Shown: positions 37,191-49,883 of the stretch, one piece after another
Numbering within the stretch: the first letter of the stretch is position 1
How the letters are laid out: each line of letters opens with the position of its first letter
NCBI GenBank assembly: GCA_012932295.1
Contig: JAAONU010000017.1
Coordinates: 1,364,001 to 1,428,000 of the forward strand
From: Cyclina sinensis
Lineage: Eukaryota; Mollusca; Bivalvia; Venerida; Veneridae
Direction of reading: 5' to 3'
Length of the DNA: 64,000 bases
Translations under genes and position numbers: made by a program
Notes under the pieces: model-generated
What the model was told of the DNA's origin: nothing
The model's database searches: none
The model's input: only the letters and a program-made list of their open reading frames with translations

Positions 37191-40001
37191 GAGTGATATC
37201 GTTTCCTCACCGACATCAATGTAATGTAATGGTCAACAAGACAATAATCTAAAGACAAGAATCTCCTGGAGCATTTCTGGGACAGGCAAGGCAGACTTGT
37301 CTGCCGTCAGTATGTGCTGCATAACATTACTGACTTGTCTATTGCCCTCGCAACGAAATGGAACAACATGTCAAACCATCAGATACAAGGTTGCGTACAT
37401 TCAATGGGGAGACGCGTTTAAGACACTCAGCAGAGCAAGAGGTGGTCATAACAGATATAAATTAAAAAAGAAACGAGGGAAAAAAAGAAACAAATACTTT
37501 ACAATTATAATCTCGAATATAAAAAAATGACAAAACAAAGTAACACTACTACTGACATGGATACCAGAAAAGTCCATCTCTCAAGTCGCCTTCAAAATAA
37601 CGTCATTAAAATCGACGAAAATGCTTGAGCAAAATTATGAGGCACAACTGTGTTGTGTGAAAACAGCCAAGTTTTGTCCAGTTACTTTGTATTCCATAAA
37701 TCATTACTTTATCTGCACCCTCAAATGTAGGTGAACTATATTGTGTCAAGTTTTCTTTCGGTTGAGATAGTTCTCACAGTATGCCTTCATATAATTAACC
37801 CTTGCCTTGCTTATTACATTTAAACGGCACTAGACAAAATATTCAGAAAGCTAACACTAGTGTCAAGCAAAGGCTAAATGAGCATTTGTTTGTTAATGGT
37901 AAAGAAAACAGGGGTAGAGTAGCAGCCGTGCTCCTATCAGCAAGATCGACGAAGTTGAAGGACTTTTCATTCTTTAATATGTCATTGAACGCCGAAGCAA
38001 TCATGTTGTTCTAAATTTGTCTAGTTATTAAAATGTTTCTTAATAGAAAGTTTTACTGTAAATTTCAAAATAGGAATTCTTGTCTTGATAACTGGTTCAA
38101 CGCAACAAAGACTTTTTTGTTTGTCTTCTGAATACAAAAACATGTATGGCCTTCAAGATCGACAAAACAGATGTTTAAACTTTTCCACTTGAAAAAAGTA
38201 ATAATTTTACATCTCTGGTGCGGCATTTTGCTACGTCTAGGAATAATTTATTTTTGTTCCGTTGTTGCTATGACAACGTTCTTTTATTTGTCTTTCAATT
38301 TTAAAATAATGACTGGTAGGTATACAATAATCTTAATCTAAAAGGAGCGGAATTAGCTTTATTAACAATATAGAATAAACTCGTTAAATTTCGTTAAATT
38401 TTTAAAACAAAATATTTTTCGACTTACCTAAGAATAACGTCTGTAGTTATATTAGTGTGGGGATTTTAAGTGTTATTATATTTGCCGTATTGTTGGATTG
38501 GAAAACACGTCCTCAAAATTAATATGAATAATCATATTTATTTTTCTACAGCGTCAGGGAAGGGATAGAGTTTATGACTATTTTTGTCAGTTATTTCTGT
38601 TCTTCGATGCATTAATTGAAAAGGTATTGACTGTCATCTAATATTTCGGTCAACTGATATGTTTTCTACCAACTTTACGCAGCTGTTCTTTTATTTAGTT
38701 TAATTAAAGTTACACAACAACTTTAAAATTGCTTTTCTTTATTGGCATTATACTATTTTCATTTTAGATTAGTTGTTGTTGGTTATCTTTTATATCTTCA
38801 ATTGGATCTATAACTTGTACAGTAACAGTATTATCTCAACCAATTAAGAATATTTTATACAAGATCAATAACAAGTCTAACTTATTGTTGAATTGACAAA
38901 AATATATCAGTTGCCATGGCATAACGCTGGGCAAATTGAAATGCCTTTCTGCTGTATCTGCAAAAAAGGAGAATTCTTTTAAACAATAGTTAAAATTTTA
39001 TTTTGTGTTTCCCTCAAGGATCTTGAAGACTGTACAGACAAGCCACGCTGTATCTGGAAACATCAAAGATACTGAAGGATATGATAATGCTTTGAAAAGA
39101 CTATGGACAAAAAGCCTTTAATACAATGATAGAAACAACACTGAACTTGACAAACGTGGAGATATGTTTTGAAAAGTCATTATACAGAACATAATCTTAA
39201 ATTTACAAAATGTTCATTAGTTTTGCCGAGAGATTAACTTCACAACGAATTTTTCACAGGTTTTTAGCCGGTGAAAATTTTAAATGCAAAGCAGAACAAA
39301 ACGTAAAAGCCTGGACAATCCAACTCGTAAAAAATGTACCAGTGTTATTTTGACTGATGCTAACATTTAAAGCAGGGAGTTAGGATTCACGTCGCAAAAG
39401 AAATTCTTAAACGGATAGATGCAGGTTTTTAATGCAGTTTTTATAAGAGTACTGTTTAGAAGTTTTGAAGATCTTAATGCTGGCACCAAGGATTCTGAGT
39501 CGCAATAAACCCTTCATTGTATCATAACTTCGTATAGAATGCTGAAAAAAATTTGTGTCTACAAAAAATAATCAAACTTTCTTCAAATACGATTTAAATT
39601 CATATCCTGTCTGTTACCGAAGCGACAAATTTGTTTCCTCTCATCTTTTTTACCATATTTCCTGAGAACTTTAGAGCAAGTCTCAGAATTACTAGACTTT
39701 TCTGTTCTGACAAATTTTTCAATAAATGTTCCTTAACAAGAGGGAAAGTATTCTTCAAAAGCTTTTTTTTTCTTTAGACCCTAGCCATATGTCTGGCTGA
39801 AAGCGAGACAAGCACTTAGGACCTTACATAATGCATGTAAGCTAATCATTAGAAATGTTTTGACTTTTCGTGTCGTTATCATATGTTTGGTACATGCAAA
39901 CACTGTCGAGATGCGACAGTGACCCAGGGAAGTTTCAGAGTAAATTATTTACTCTGTATAACGTTACTGACCAGAAGGAGACTAACATGTTGAGAATCAT
40001 A
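37191..40001. other. Non-coding, no recognisable gene
   Basis: Open frames at 37297-37530 and 37802-38014 (plus) have no domain resemblance. The bases TTAACCCTTGCC at about 37796 resemble a MITE end, but no matching right end was found. Confidence 0.4.
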
Positions 40002-40133
40002 ACAAAACTGTTATACGAGCACCTCTTTACTATGACAAAACTGTTATACGAGCACCTCTTTACTATGACAAAACTGTTATACGAGCACCTCTTTACTATG
40101 ACAAAACTGTTATACGAGCACCTCTTTACTATG
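40002..40133. repeat. Four identical 33-bp tandem repeats
   Basis: Units at 40002, 40035, 40068 and 40101 are identical by eye (ACAAAACTGTTATACGAGC then acctctttactatg). The period is a multiple of three, so both strands are open across it (TKLLYEHLFTM-like repeats on plus, VKRCSYNSFVI-like on minus). Complete identity indicates very recent expansion or an assembly effect. Confidence 0.97.
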
Positions 40134-40744
40134 AGTATAAACAAAAGTAACGGTGTTTATGTTTACATCATCGTAGAATATGAATAAAAACTTGATCTTG
40201 GAATGTTTTTCTCTACATCAATAATCTATTTGCCCTTATCAAACTTTGGGTATATAGATATTTGTCGCCTTCTTTTATCAGTCTTTAACAAGAGCGTGCC
40301 TCAATTTACAAACATCTGCGGTTTGTGAAAACAATTTTAGGTTTGACAACGGTAAATGACCGATAATAGCACATGCAAAAAATAAATTAAAGTAAAAATG
40401 CATCAAAAACTATTTTGCAACTCCATGTAACAATACAGTAAATATTCCAATAAATACGATGTATTTAAGTCATTTAGAATGGATATTGCAACATTTGCGA
40501 CAGAAAACGGAAGAATTCTTAAACCACTGTCTGTATTTTCTACGTGATATAATATAACTTTATTCTAGACATATAAATGGACTTCTATATTACAGAACAG
40601 GTGCAGAAACTACTTAGATATTAAATTTTATTGTCATTTACACAGTTGCTATTCTAGGCGTAACGTGTTTAATCGATAGTTCTCCTCGCAAGAATTTGTG
40701 TTTGTTTTGTCTTGCAAAGAAATAAACCAAACTGTACATTTTAA

Positions 40745-40815
40745 GCCGTGAACGCGAAAAAGTGCCATCTGACTGTTTGCTACTTTATTGTATAAAACTT
40801 TTTCGCATTCACGCC
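40745..40815. other. Hairpin with 19-bp stem
   Basis: GCCGTGAACGCGAAAAAGT (40745-40763) pairs with ACTTTTTCGCATTCACGCC (40797-40815) with two mismatched or wobble positions around a 33-base loop. The size is compatible with a small palindromic transposon remnant or a miRNA-like precursor; no known miRNA seed was recognised. Confidence 0.6.
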
Positions 40816-42140
40816 TCACAATCGATTTATTTTTGTTTATTTTATTTTCACCTTCGCTGAAAGTTCGAGCAGACGGTTAATATTTGTGAATGAAATATGC
40901 AGACTCATCACTGTAATCTTTTCTCTTTTTTCTGTCTTTTCGCAACAGTTTGCCGCGTGCATCAAGAAATTAATTTGCTGTCAAACATCGTAAAACTAGA
41001 TTGTCTATTGTCGGTTGTATTTCCGGTAAGTTAATGCTCACTTCCGATAATAATTGTATCACTTTAAAAATTGTGTTCACCGAATGTTGTCTTAAAATCA
41101 GTACAATGTCACCATTGCAATCTAAGCTGAATTAAAGCAATGATTTAAAATGGTCGTCGCTTGTCCTCTGCAAGACTTTTGTGGCACGAATGAAAGATAT
41201 ATGAGTGTGTTGCATTCTGCTGATGCAAAATACAAAATATAGAAACTCTTTGTCACCATTTGTATCGTTTCTAGGACAACAAAAATGGATGCCTTTACAA
41301 TTTTTTTTTTAATTTTAGCGGTTTAGTTTGTAGGCTTATTTTGTGCAAGCTGAATTGATTAAATAAAAAAAAACAGTCGGCAGTGATATTAATATTTATA
41401 GCACCAAAGGAACAGTGATATTGTCAGACAAGATAATTAAAATCTGTGTTCTACTTAAAACCTGAATTCAAATTTCCTATGTATCCCTAAAAGCAATTAC
41501 ATATAAATGGTATTTTCCATAGCTCAATGTTGTTTTGGTAATTATGTTCGTAGTTTTGACTAGACATGTGGAGAAATCATAAGTCTTCTAACATCTCGAA
41601 ATATTTCGATAAGGAGAATGCTTCTAACAAAAGTATTCATAAACTTTTGCTGGAAATGGTCGACTCGGTCAAGCCAAGTAATTTATTTGTGTCAAAGATA
41701 CTTGTCATCTAAAAGAGCTTAAGAATTGTTCCTTTTTCTCTCCTTTTTTATTTACACACCATCCATCTCCAAATCTACACACCAAGGAGAGCCTATCAGT
41801 GTTAATGTTACGAAAACAGATATTATATTTACGGACTGCTAGAATACTAGTATGAAATATCTAAATGCTTTAACATTACTGTTCAATGTGCAAACAAATT
41901 GCTTTAAAGCCCTTTTTGAAGACGCCATGACATTATCTTTAGAAAAATTAAGCGTTAAAAAAGATCACATTTGCTGAAATCTCGTATGCGTTGTTTTTTT
42001 TCTGTTAAAATGTTTGTGGAGGTCTCCATATAACTGTTCTTGATCAAACTTACGACCAAAACGTATGTCCTTCCTCCTGCCTAGGAAAGCACATGAGCAC
42101 TCGCTGGCAATAATATTCAATAGGTTGTATAAGCTACGAA
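40816..42140. other. Non-coding, no recognisable feature
   Basis: Nothing supportable on either strand. Confidence 0.4.
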
Positions 42141-42365
42141 TAATTGCCTGTGCTGACTAGACATTCTCCGTTTCAGCGATAAACAATAAACCTAGCAACG
42201 TATCCAGATATTGATTCATCTAGATGATAGTTAAAACGACCGTGTGTCACCGTAAAATAATCATGATATATTTATATCGGACTTGCAGAAATATAATTCC
42301 TCACTTTTACCCCTGGAGTATTAAGGCATATGGTTAATATTTTATAGGATTTGTCAGCGGCTACA
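42141..42365 (+). repeat. Dispersed duplication, copy 1 (partner at 59502-59740)
   Basis: This block aligns in the same orientation with 59502-59740. Shared strings include AGCAACGTATCCAGATAT, GATGATAGTTAAAACGACC, CCCTGGAG and AAGGCATATGGTT, in the same order and similar spacing. No frame is conserved. It is either a dispersed repeat family or a duplicated non-coding element. Confidence 0.85.
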
Positions 42366-42510
42366 AACAGTCACTAATACACTGCACAGCTGAAGATATA
42401 GAATTGATGAGAAATCCAATACAGAGGTTCAGATGTGTATTTTTTTCTGTGTCAGAATATGGGTCTGGCTTTTGAAAATTCTGCTCTTTCACAACTCAAG
42501 AGTATTATTT

Positions 42511-42825
42511 TGAAATTCATTTAAATTGTTTAAATGTTTGTGGTATATAATGACGGAATGTCTTACAACGTTGCCGATATGGCTATATGTTGAAATTCAT
42601 TTAAATTGTTTAAATGTTTGTGGTATATAATGACGGAATGTCTTACAACGTTGCCGATACGGCTATATTTTGAAATTCATTTAAATTGTTTAAATGTTTG
42701 TGGTATGTAATGACGGGATGTCTTACAATGTTGCCGATATGGCTATATGTTGAAATTCAGTTAAATTGTTTAAATGTTTGTGGTATAATATGACGGAATG
42801 TCTAACAACGTTGCTAATATTTGCG
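42511..42825. repeat. 80-bp tandem repeat, nearly four copies
   Basis: Units start at 42511, 42591, 42671 and 42751 with TGAAATTCATTTAAATTG and contain GACGGAATGTCTTACAACG. Copies 1 and 2 are almost identical; copy 4 is more diverged and incomplete. Confidence 0.95.
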
Positions 42826-43512
42826 TATGTGTCGGTGTGTCTTCTTCAAATACTGATAGGGAACATCAAGATGGTGTGCACAATACAAGGCCAAAAGGGA
42901 AGCATGTCTTAGCTTTTGATAAAACTCCATTGTCACCTTTTCTTGTCCAAAACGTATCTAGAACTCAATGCTTGAAATCAATATTTCACAATGTCAGACA
43001 ATAATAGAGGCCATAAATTGGTAGTACGAGGTGCAAGAGCCATAACTCTGTCTTGAAAATGTTTCATTTATCTCTCCTTGTCTCCTTTGTCTTGTAAAGA
43101 GCATTGCTTGAAAACCACACATAAGACTTCTATCATTTATTACATTGATAGAGGACATTTTTGCACTGCAGAGAGTATGAACAATGATTTTAGGTTGGCT
43201 TGTTTTTGTTTTTGACTCTGTCCCAGGTCGTTTCCGTACGAATTTCAAAATGTGGTTTAAAATTACTAAGTTACTTATTTTATCAGCGAAAAAAATATGA
43301 GTTGAGTTCGGATTCTTTTGAAATTAATTCGCTAGTGCAAAGCAAAACTCGCTAAACAAACGAACAATGCCATTTACATTTTTTTTCCGAACGTACTCAC
43401 AAATGCAAGAAGTGTACGCTACTCCTGTTTGGGGGTCTTCATTTACCTATTTTAACGAAGACAATGCAGTATCTTAACACTTACTAAAACTTTATTTACA
43501 AAATACTTAATT

Positions 43513-43720
43513 TACCTCAGTAGTTACGGCGTCCGCTTATGGAGCGGTAGGTCGAATGTTCGAGTTCTAAAGAGGCCAGTTAATTAGCCGTCAAATAGTT
43601 AAAGAATGGTTATCGATAGTCTGTCCGCATGACGCCTGTGATAAAGGATAAAGAATACTAGAGGTGCCTTGATCATAGGCCCGGGACTTTGGCACAGTAG
43701 GGGTGACATTATAATACAAA
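43513..43720 (+). repeat. tRNA-derived SINE
   Basis: TACCTCAGTAGTTACGGCG (43513-43531) matches the A-box region of a tRNA and AATGTTCGAGTTC (43556-43568) the B box. A non-tRNA body continues to about 43720. It differs from the copy at 29258 in sequence, so the two are probably separate families or subfamilies. Confidence 0.6.
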
Positions 43721-45169
43721 CACTTTACTTTTATTTATGTTATTTAAAAAATCTTATGTAATGGAGTCTTTTGCCAGGTTTTATCATAGCTTTCTAACAT
43801 TTGTTTATCATTTATAAAACTATTCTTCTTCCATTTGATTCCCGACCTTGAATAATGTAGCAATTTCATTTGTCTGAACTTTCGCGTTGCAATGCTGTGT
43901 CTCGTGAGGTTAGCAATAAAACCTTCTCCAAGGCCATTATTTTATTGTTTTCAAATAACTATTGAGGCTTCATCTGTACCGTGTGCACTATGTCAACATG
44001 CAAACCTTTTAGAAAGCTGTGAAAGAAATAATCGCATTACTTTATAATGAAAACACTAAATGTAAAATCAACGATGTAAAATCAACAAGAGCCTTCTGTG
44101 ACATGATCGTCCTTCTAACAAAGTACTTTTCCTTGAGAATGAACGTTAAGATGAAGACATGAATATGACCTGCAGAAACATAAAAGTTGATATATTCATT
44201 GAATAAATGACCTAAATAAACTAAAGATATACGACCCATAATAAGACCCCGTTTTTTAACTCTAAGTATATATAAGGAAGGGCTAAAAGTGATAAAAGTT
44301 CTAAATATTGTAACTCCAAACATGCATGCTTTAAATGCTTTTCATTGGCATTTGTTTAACATGGTGTATAATCAGTAATTCTAATACAACTTTTGATCTC
44401 AAATTTTGCCTTTAAAGTCATGCATGTTGTGCTGAAATCACATAACATATCTGTAAAAGAAGGTACGAGTATAATCTTTTACATATTTTGTGATTCACCA
44501 GAAACGGTTATGCCTTCTAAGGCAAATTATAAATTTTTGTGCTGTCTTTAAAAACCTGTAATTTTACTGCTACAGTTCTTGAAATTAGGAGAATCTGATA
44601 TAGGTGTATTATAGAAGATAATGTAAGTACTGCAGTTTTGCTACGGAGAGACATAAACTTGAACACTACGTCCTACTAATCACACGTGGTGTGCCCCTTT
44701 CCAAGAGCGAAAAGAGGCATGTTGTTAAAGCAACAGTAATAATTGTATAAAGCTGATTTGCATCATTTTGAACAGATAACTGTAATATTTTCAAGGCTTT
44801 ATAACAATTAAAATATATCTTAAACGATAGAAATTCCATTTTAATCTAATAAAAGGTAAAATCTAAAAAACAAAATGAATTTGTTTAACTCGAGTGGAGT
44901 TTGAACCCATGCCCTCAAATGAAAAGGTCTCAAACATAGGTCCCGTACATTAAGAACATGCAAAACAATCTTAGTCACCACTCACCATAACTCAGACGGA
45001 CCGACAATGATCAACGAAGAATATATTAAAACCGATGAATAAACATAGCCTCTGTTAATAGAAAGAGAAGAATAAGAGTTCTTGTCTCAATACCATCTAT
45101 CCATCCTTTTTAAGCTAGTATACTGAAGGTTTTAGAATGTATGTCCAGGACATTTTTTTAAATTTATTT
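43721..45169. other. Non-coding; one weak tRNA-like patch
   Basis: On the minus strand, GGGTTCAAACTCC near 44893-44905 resembles a B box, but no A box of good quality precedes it. Nothing else is recognisable. Confidence 0.35.
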
Positions 45170-45380
45170 TAACAAAGGGAAATAAGTCTGCAAACAGCCA
45201 CGCTAAAATGGTTATGCTTCATTTGTTCTGCTCTTCTCCTTAATGCCATCTAATTATCCGTAAATCTCTATGTTAAAGACTCACAGAGTTATTTTCTGGC
45301 AGACATTTTAGACGGACTAATCAACGGAGAGCTGAACGGACGAAAACCATTACTATAGCTCCCATCCAATTTTTGTTTCT
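45170..45380. repeat. Dispersed bivalve repeat fragment ('aagggaaataactctgcaaa' family)
   Basis: The left part, AAAGGGAAATAAGTCTGCAA followed by acagccacg, and the right part, agttattttctggcagacat followed by accattactatagctccca, match the two halves of a repeat that I remember as extremely common in bivalve introns. It is non-coding and moderately diverged. Confidence 0.55.
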
Positions 45381-46278
45381 GGATGGTTGGATAGCGGGGC
45401 GGGGGATAAATCAGCAAATATCAGATAATAACTACAAATAGATTCTCATCTCACTGAAAAAAGATTAGATTTGAAAAGGCTTAATGTCGATGTTCACACT
45501 GAATATTTAATCTTTTTTTATCGACGTGCGTCGTCAACTCTGATATGTTCATGTAAGTATATCTAGTTTATTTGTTACTTTTAACGGTTTTGGCATATTT
45601 ATAACGTTTGTTTTAAGTAAATTAAAGCGACCTGCTAAATCTAATCCTTTCAAAACTATTTGCTCATATGACATAAAACTGTTTATAAAGGACACAATTT
45701 TCCAGTTTTGTGCAAGGGGATTTCTCGTTCTGGCATTAGACGTTTGGCTTTGTCAGTCTGTCTTTGCACGAAATAAGCCAATAAATCCAGAAAGGACTTG
45801 AGGTTATTCAGAGCAGTGAGCCTTATTCAGATAAAATAATAGATTTGTGACTTCTTTAAGCCTACGTACTCTCAGAAGTAGTGCATTTTGGATCAGGTGT
45901 GTTCTTGGGAAGAAATATCAATTATTCCAGCTTCAACTGTTTTCCCTTTGCAGATGTAATCGGGAGTAAAATGACTAGCTGCCTTTTTTATATGAAATAT
46001 TATCAGTCTTAGACTTACTTAAACAATTTTTGTGCACTTTTGCTGAAAATTAATCTCAAGGATACATTGTGGATTCACATATTGCAGACTAAGCCAAACA
46101 AAAATGAACGAATTTGAATTTAGTTCATACATCATCAGCTAGAGAGACCGTTGTTTCCTGCAGATCTGCAATGGGTTTGTTTAGTTGTTTGAGTAATGAG
46201 AAAGTTAGAACCAGAGTAGCATCACATATGTAAACCCTGTTACTTGTGTCTACTTGTTCCTTGTAAGCGAACTTTGTT
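45381..46278. other. Non-coding, no recognisable feature
   Basis: Nothing supportable on either strand. Confidence 0.4.
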
Positions 46279-46500
46279 TTTAAGACATATCTGTTTTGTT
46301 AAAACTTGGCTTTTATGACATATCTGTTTTGTTAAAACTTGACTTTTAAGACATATCTGTTTTGTTAAAACTTGGCTTTTAAGACATCTGTTTTGTTAAA
46401 CTTGGCTTTTAAGACATATATGTTTTGATAAAACTTGGCTTTTAAGACATATCTGTTTTGTAAAAAACTTGGCTTTTAAGACATATCTGTTTTGTTAAAA
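46279..46500. repeat. 33-bp tandem repeat, about seven copies
   Basis: The unit TTTTAAGACATATCTGTTT followed by tgttaaaacttggc is repeated about seven times with small indels (one unit lacks two bases in ACATATC, another has an extra A). Confidence 0.95.
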
Positions 46501-47404
46501 TACAATGTAGCTTATTGTCTTCGGCTATTAATTTGATATTACAAATTATGGACATGAGTGTCTGACAAAACAAAACCAACACCTTAACTGGCAAAGTCAA
46601 AGCTTGTTTCTACACAACCTTTGTATATATCGAGTCCTAAGACTATTTTAGACTTCACAAAAAGAAGAAACTTCTAGTGATTGAAAAACAGGGAAAACTC
46701 ATATACCACAAAATGTGAAAAATATGACCTACCACTAGTGTTGACATGATGACAGCGCAGAAATCAATGTTAAGCTGCCAGGAGGGCGACCATTAGCCGA
46801 CGAAAATAGAAAGTTGTTTCTCTTTCTCAGGATTTGGAGGAAATCTGAAAGACAAAAGGAGACACATTAAAGATCCTATAGGAAACAAGAAGGAAAAGAA
46901 AAACAGTTAACATTTACGACTTTGTCTTGTGGTCATTTTGTCAAAACTATTTGATAATGCAAAAAGGAATACGAATAAGAACTACCTTCCGTTCATTATC
47001 GTTAATTTATATCGCGTAACAACTTATCTGTGTATTCATACACACTTAATGCTTCAAAGACTTGTCACCGAAGTCTTTACTTTCATTGCCAGAGGAATTT
47101 CAATTACGTTGTAGTTTTGCAGTTTAATGATGGTAAGGTGCGGAAGGTGTGTCGTTGAAGGCTCGTCTCATTGCATGACTTACCTTTAACTTCATCGTGC
47201 TTCACCTTCATATGCAAAATTGCCATAAACAAATAGGATGATGCTCTTTGATATCATCCAGAGAAAAACATCTCTTTTTACAAGTTAGTTAAAAAATAAA
47301 GACCAGAAATCTTAGAAATGCTGATTAAGAAATTGTTTTTTAAGCAATCATGACATTAAAAAGTATCATTTTTTTATATTTTTCAATATCATCATTAAAT
47401 TATC
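46501..47404. other. Non-coding, no recognisable feature
   Basis: The open frame at 46929-47114 has no domain resemblance. Confidence 0.4.
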
Positions 47405-48060
47405 ATCATTATTTAGCCGCCATTATCGTCTTCATCATAAATCACCAAGAGATTTGAAAAAACAACTGCAAAATCAGCAATACTAACATCACCACCACAA
47501 ATATAATCATTATCATCGTCATCATCATAAATCACCAAGTGATTTCAAAAAAAGGAAACAACTGCAAAATCAGCAATACTAAAATCACTACCACAAATAT
47601 AATCATTATTATCGTCATCATCATAAATCACCAAGTGATTTCAAAAAAGAAAACAACTGCAAAATCAGCAATACTAAAATCACCACCACAAATATAGTCA
47701 TTATCATCGTCATCATCATAAATCACCAAGTGATTTCAAAAAAGAAAACAACTGCAAAATCAGCAATACTAAAATCACCACCACAAATATAGTCATTATC
47801 ATCGTCATCATCATTAATCACCAAGTGATTTAAAAAAAAACTGCAAAATCAGCAATACTAAAATTACTACCACAAATATCATCAGTATCATCATCATCAT
47901 TATAAACACCATCATCGTCATCAGTTTCAGCATCATAATCATCATCATCAAAAGTCAACATATCATATGCAACACTAAAAGTTACACCATCATCAACACA
48001 TTAATCAGTAAAAGTGAAGTCATCATCACCATCATCACCAGAACCCAACAAATCTTTTTC
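47405..48060. repeat. 90-96-bp tandem repeat grading into ATC-rich microsatellite
   Basis: The string AATCACCAAGTGATTT recurs at 47441, 47531, 47627, 47722 and 47817, giving five units of 90-96 bp. Each also holds ACTGCAAAATCAGCAATAC and a short CATCATCAT run. Beyond about 47880 the sequence becomes irregular ATC/CAT simple repeat to about 48060, so the long unit probably arose from this microsatellite. Confidence 0.9.
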
Positions 48061-49459
48061 AACAATAAGAGCTAAAACATAATCAACACAAAAATAACCA
48101 AAACTTTTACAATAATTATATTCATAATAATCATATCATCTTCGTCATCATGATCACTTTTTCTGTTAAATAAATTGGCAACAAGGAGGATTTAAAACAT
48201 AATTAACGCTCGATTGTTTAATATCAACCTTGACTGTTTTACTTTTCTTGGGTTGACAATATTTTTAGACACCCGTACTTCAGTGTCACAAACGTCTTTG
48301 TAACATGTACGATCACCTCTTAAACTGCAGTGAGACTTCTGGAAATCTAAATGAGTAAATGTCGTTTGGTACTTTGCCTACAATTCCTACTGTATTCTTG
48401 AATCTTATTTTATGGTATTGTTACTTGTATACAAGTTGTTTAGTTATATGTTACGGCTTGTAAAAATAATTCGTTTGTTTAATTCTCACTCCCCTTAGCT
48501 ATGCTTGTATTTTCCTGTATACCCTGCCTTCTTATTAGGGATAAAATTACTTTGTCAGCTGTATCCCAAGAACGAATGTGTAATAATTAATCGAATGATA
48601 GACTACACGTGCATAATTTATGATACTACATGCAAATCCTTCATTGTTACTGCAATTTCGAAGCAGAGACTACCGAATGTGGATCAGTATCAGTACAACT
48701 GAAACAGCACGATACATTACGATGTATTATGTTATGACTCATAAATTAGAAGTTTTGCGATTGGTGAAAAGGTGATCACGTGTTCGTCAAGTGATATTCA
48801 TCTGTAAAAGTGATATTGTTGTAAACAAACAATGCGTTTTTAGCAGCAAATATTTACCACAGGAATTTTTAATTGATAATGTATTTTGAGTTTTTATCTT
48901 TACAGTTATACTGTATGATAGTGGTGTTTATGGATCTGTCAATGAGAAATTTTCCTCGGCCTCGGTCAATATCACATATGCCAGGTCAATAAACTGTGAT
49001 ATTCACCTCATCAACATACAATACTGTACAAAACACGTGTATTGACTACCATTAAGTAACAAACATATTGTAAGGCTGATAAAACAAACTTAATTATTCA
49101 ACTTCGATTCTTGCTACTTCTTCCATTTCGTGCTGAAATGAGAGCTTCCTTTTTTCTCATGTTTTCTTAACGGTACTGATAAGTCTGATGAAACGAAACC
49201 ATACTATTTTACCTTTTATATCTTTTATTGTTGCCATTTACCTTTCCTTTGTAGTAAATGAATTTGCTTTTCAAGTCTGCTGGGAAATATATAAGACACA
49301 AAAGGAAATTCCGGTCAGAAAATTGAAACAACGCAGGTAACATACTCACGATACTTTTCCTAAGAGATTATGGTTAGATTCATTTACAAATAAGCTCAGT
49401 TTTAATAGCAATATATAATCAGGTCACATTAGCTGTATGGCAGTATTTATATGACATAG
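48061..49459. other. Non-coding; possible degenerate repeat near 48760-49050
   Basis: The interval contains GTGATCACGTGTTCGTCAAG near 48770 and a roughly inverted group of GTGATATTCACC and CACGTGTATTGAC near 48990-49050. This may be an old palindromic element, but its ends are not definable. Confidence 0.35.
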
Positions 49460-49883
49460 TCTTCTGCGTGTTGTCTAAGGTAAAAGCTCTGACACGGTCT
49501 TCTGTATGTGGACAAAGGTAAACGCTCTGACCCAGTTTTCTGTTTGTGGACAAAGGTAAACGCTCTGGCACGGTCTTCTGTATATGTACAAAGGTAAACG
49601 CTCTGACACGGTCTTCTGTATGTGAACAAAGGTAAAATCTCTGACAGGGTCTTCTGTTTGTATACAAAGGTAAACTCACTGACACGGTCTTCTGTATGTG
49701 GACAAAGGTAAACGCTCTGAAACGGCCTTTTGTATGTGGACAAAGGTAAACGCCTTGACATGGCCTTCTGTATTTAGACGAAGGTAAACGCTCTGACACA
49801 GTCTTCTGTATGTGGAGTGGACAAAGGTAAACGCCTTGACACGGCCTTCTGTATTTAGACGAAGGTAAACGCTCTGACACAAA
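49460..49883 (-). repeat. 38-bp minisatellite, about eleven copies, open in all three minus-strand frames
   Basis: The motif TCTTCTGTATGTGGACAAAG followed by gtaaacgctctgacacgg recurs every 38 bp (49460, 49498, 49536, 49574 and so on), with one 5-bp insertion near 49815. On the minus strand three overlapping frames are open (49419-49937, 49447-49761, 49676-49891), each cycling through the same set of 12-13-residue peptides such as ERLPLSTYRRPCQ and AFTFVHIQKTV. This follows from a period that is not a multiple of three and a unit with no stop in any minus-strand frame. No signal peptide or domain is evident, so I do not call it a gene. Confidence 0.93.

Noticed and set aside
37796..37820. TTAACCCTTGCC, like the left end of a TTAA MITE
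   Set aside because: No matching right terminus or family interior was found downstream.
42110..42132. let-7-like string (taggttgtat)
   Set aside because: The seed portion of let-7 is missing and there is no hairpin around it.
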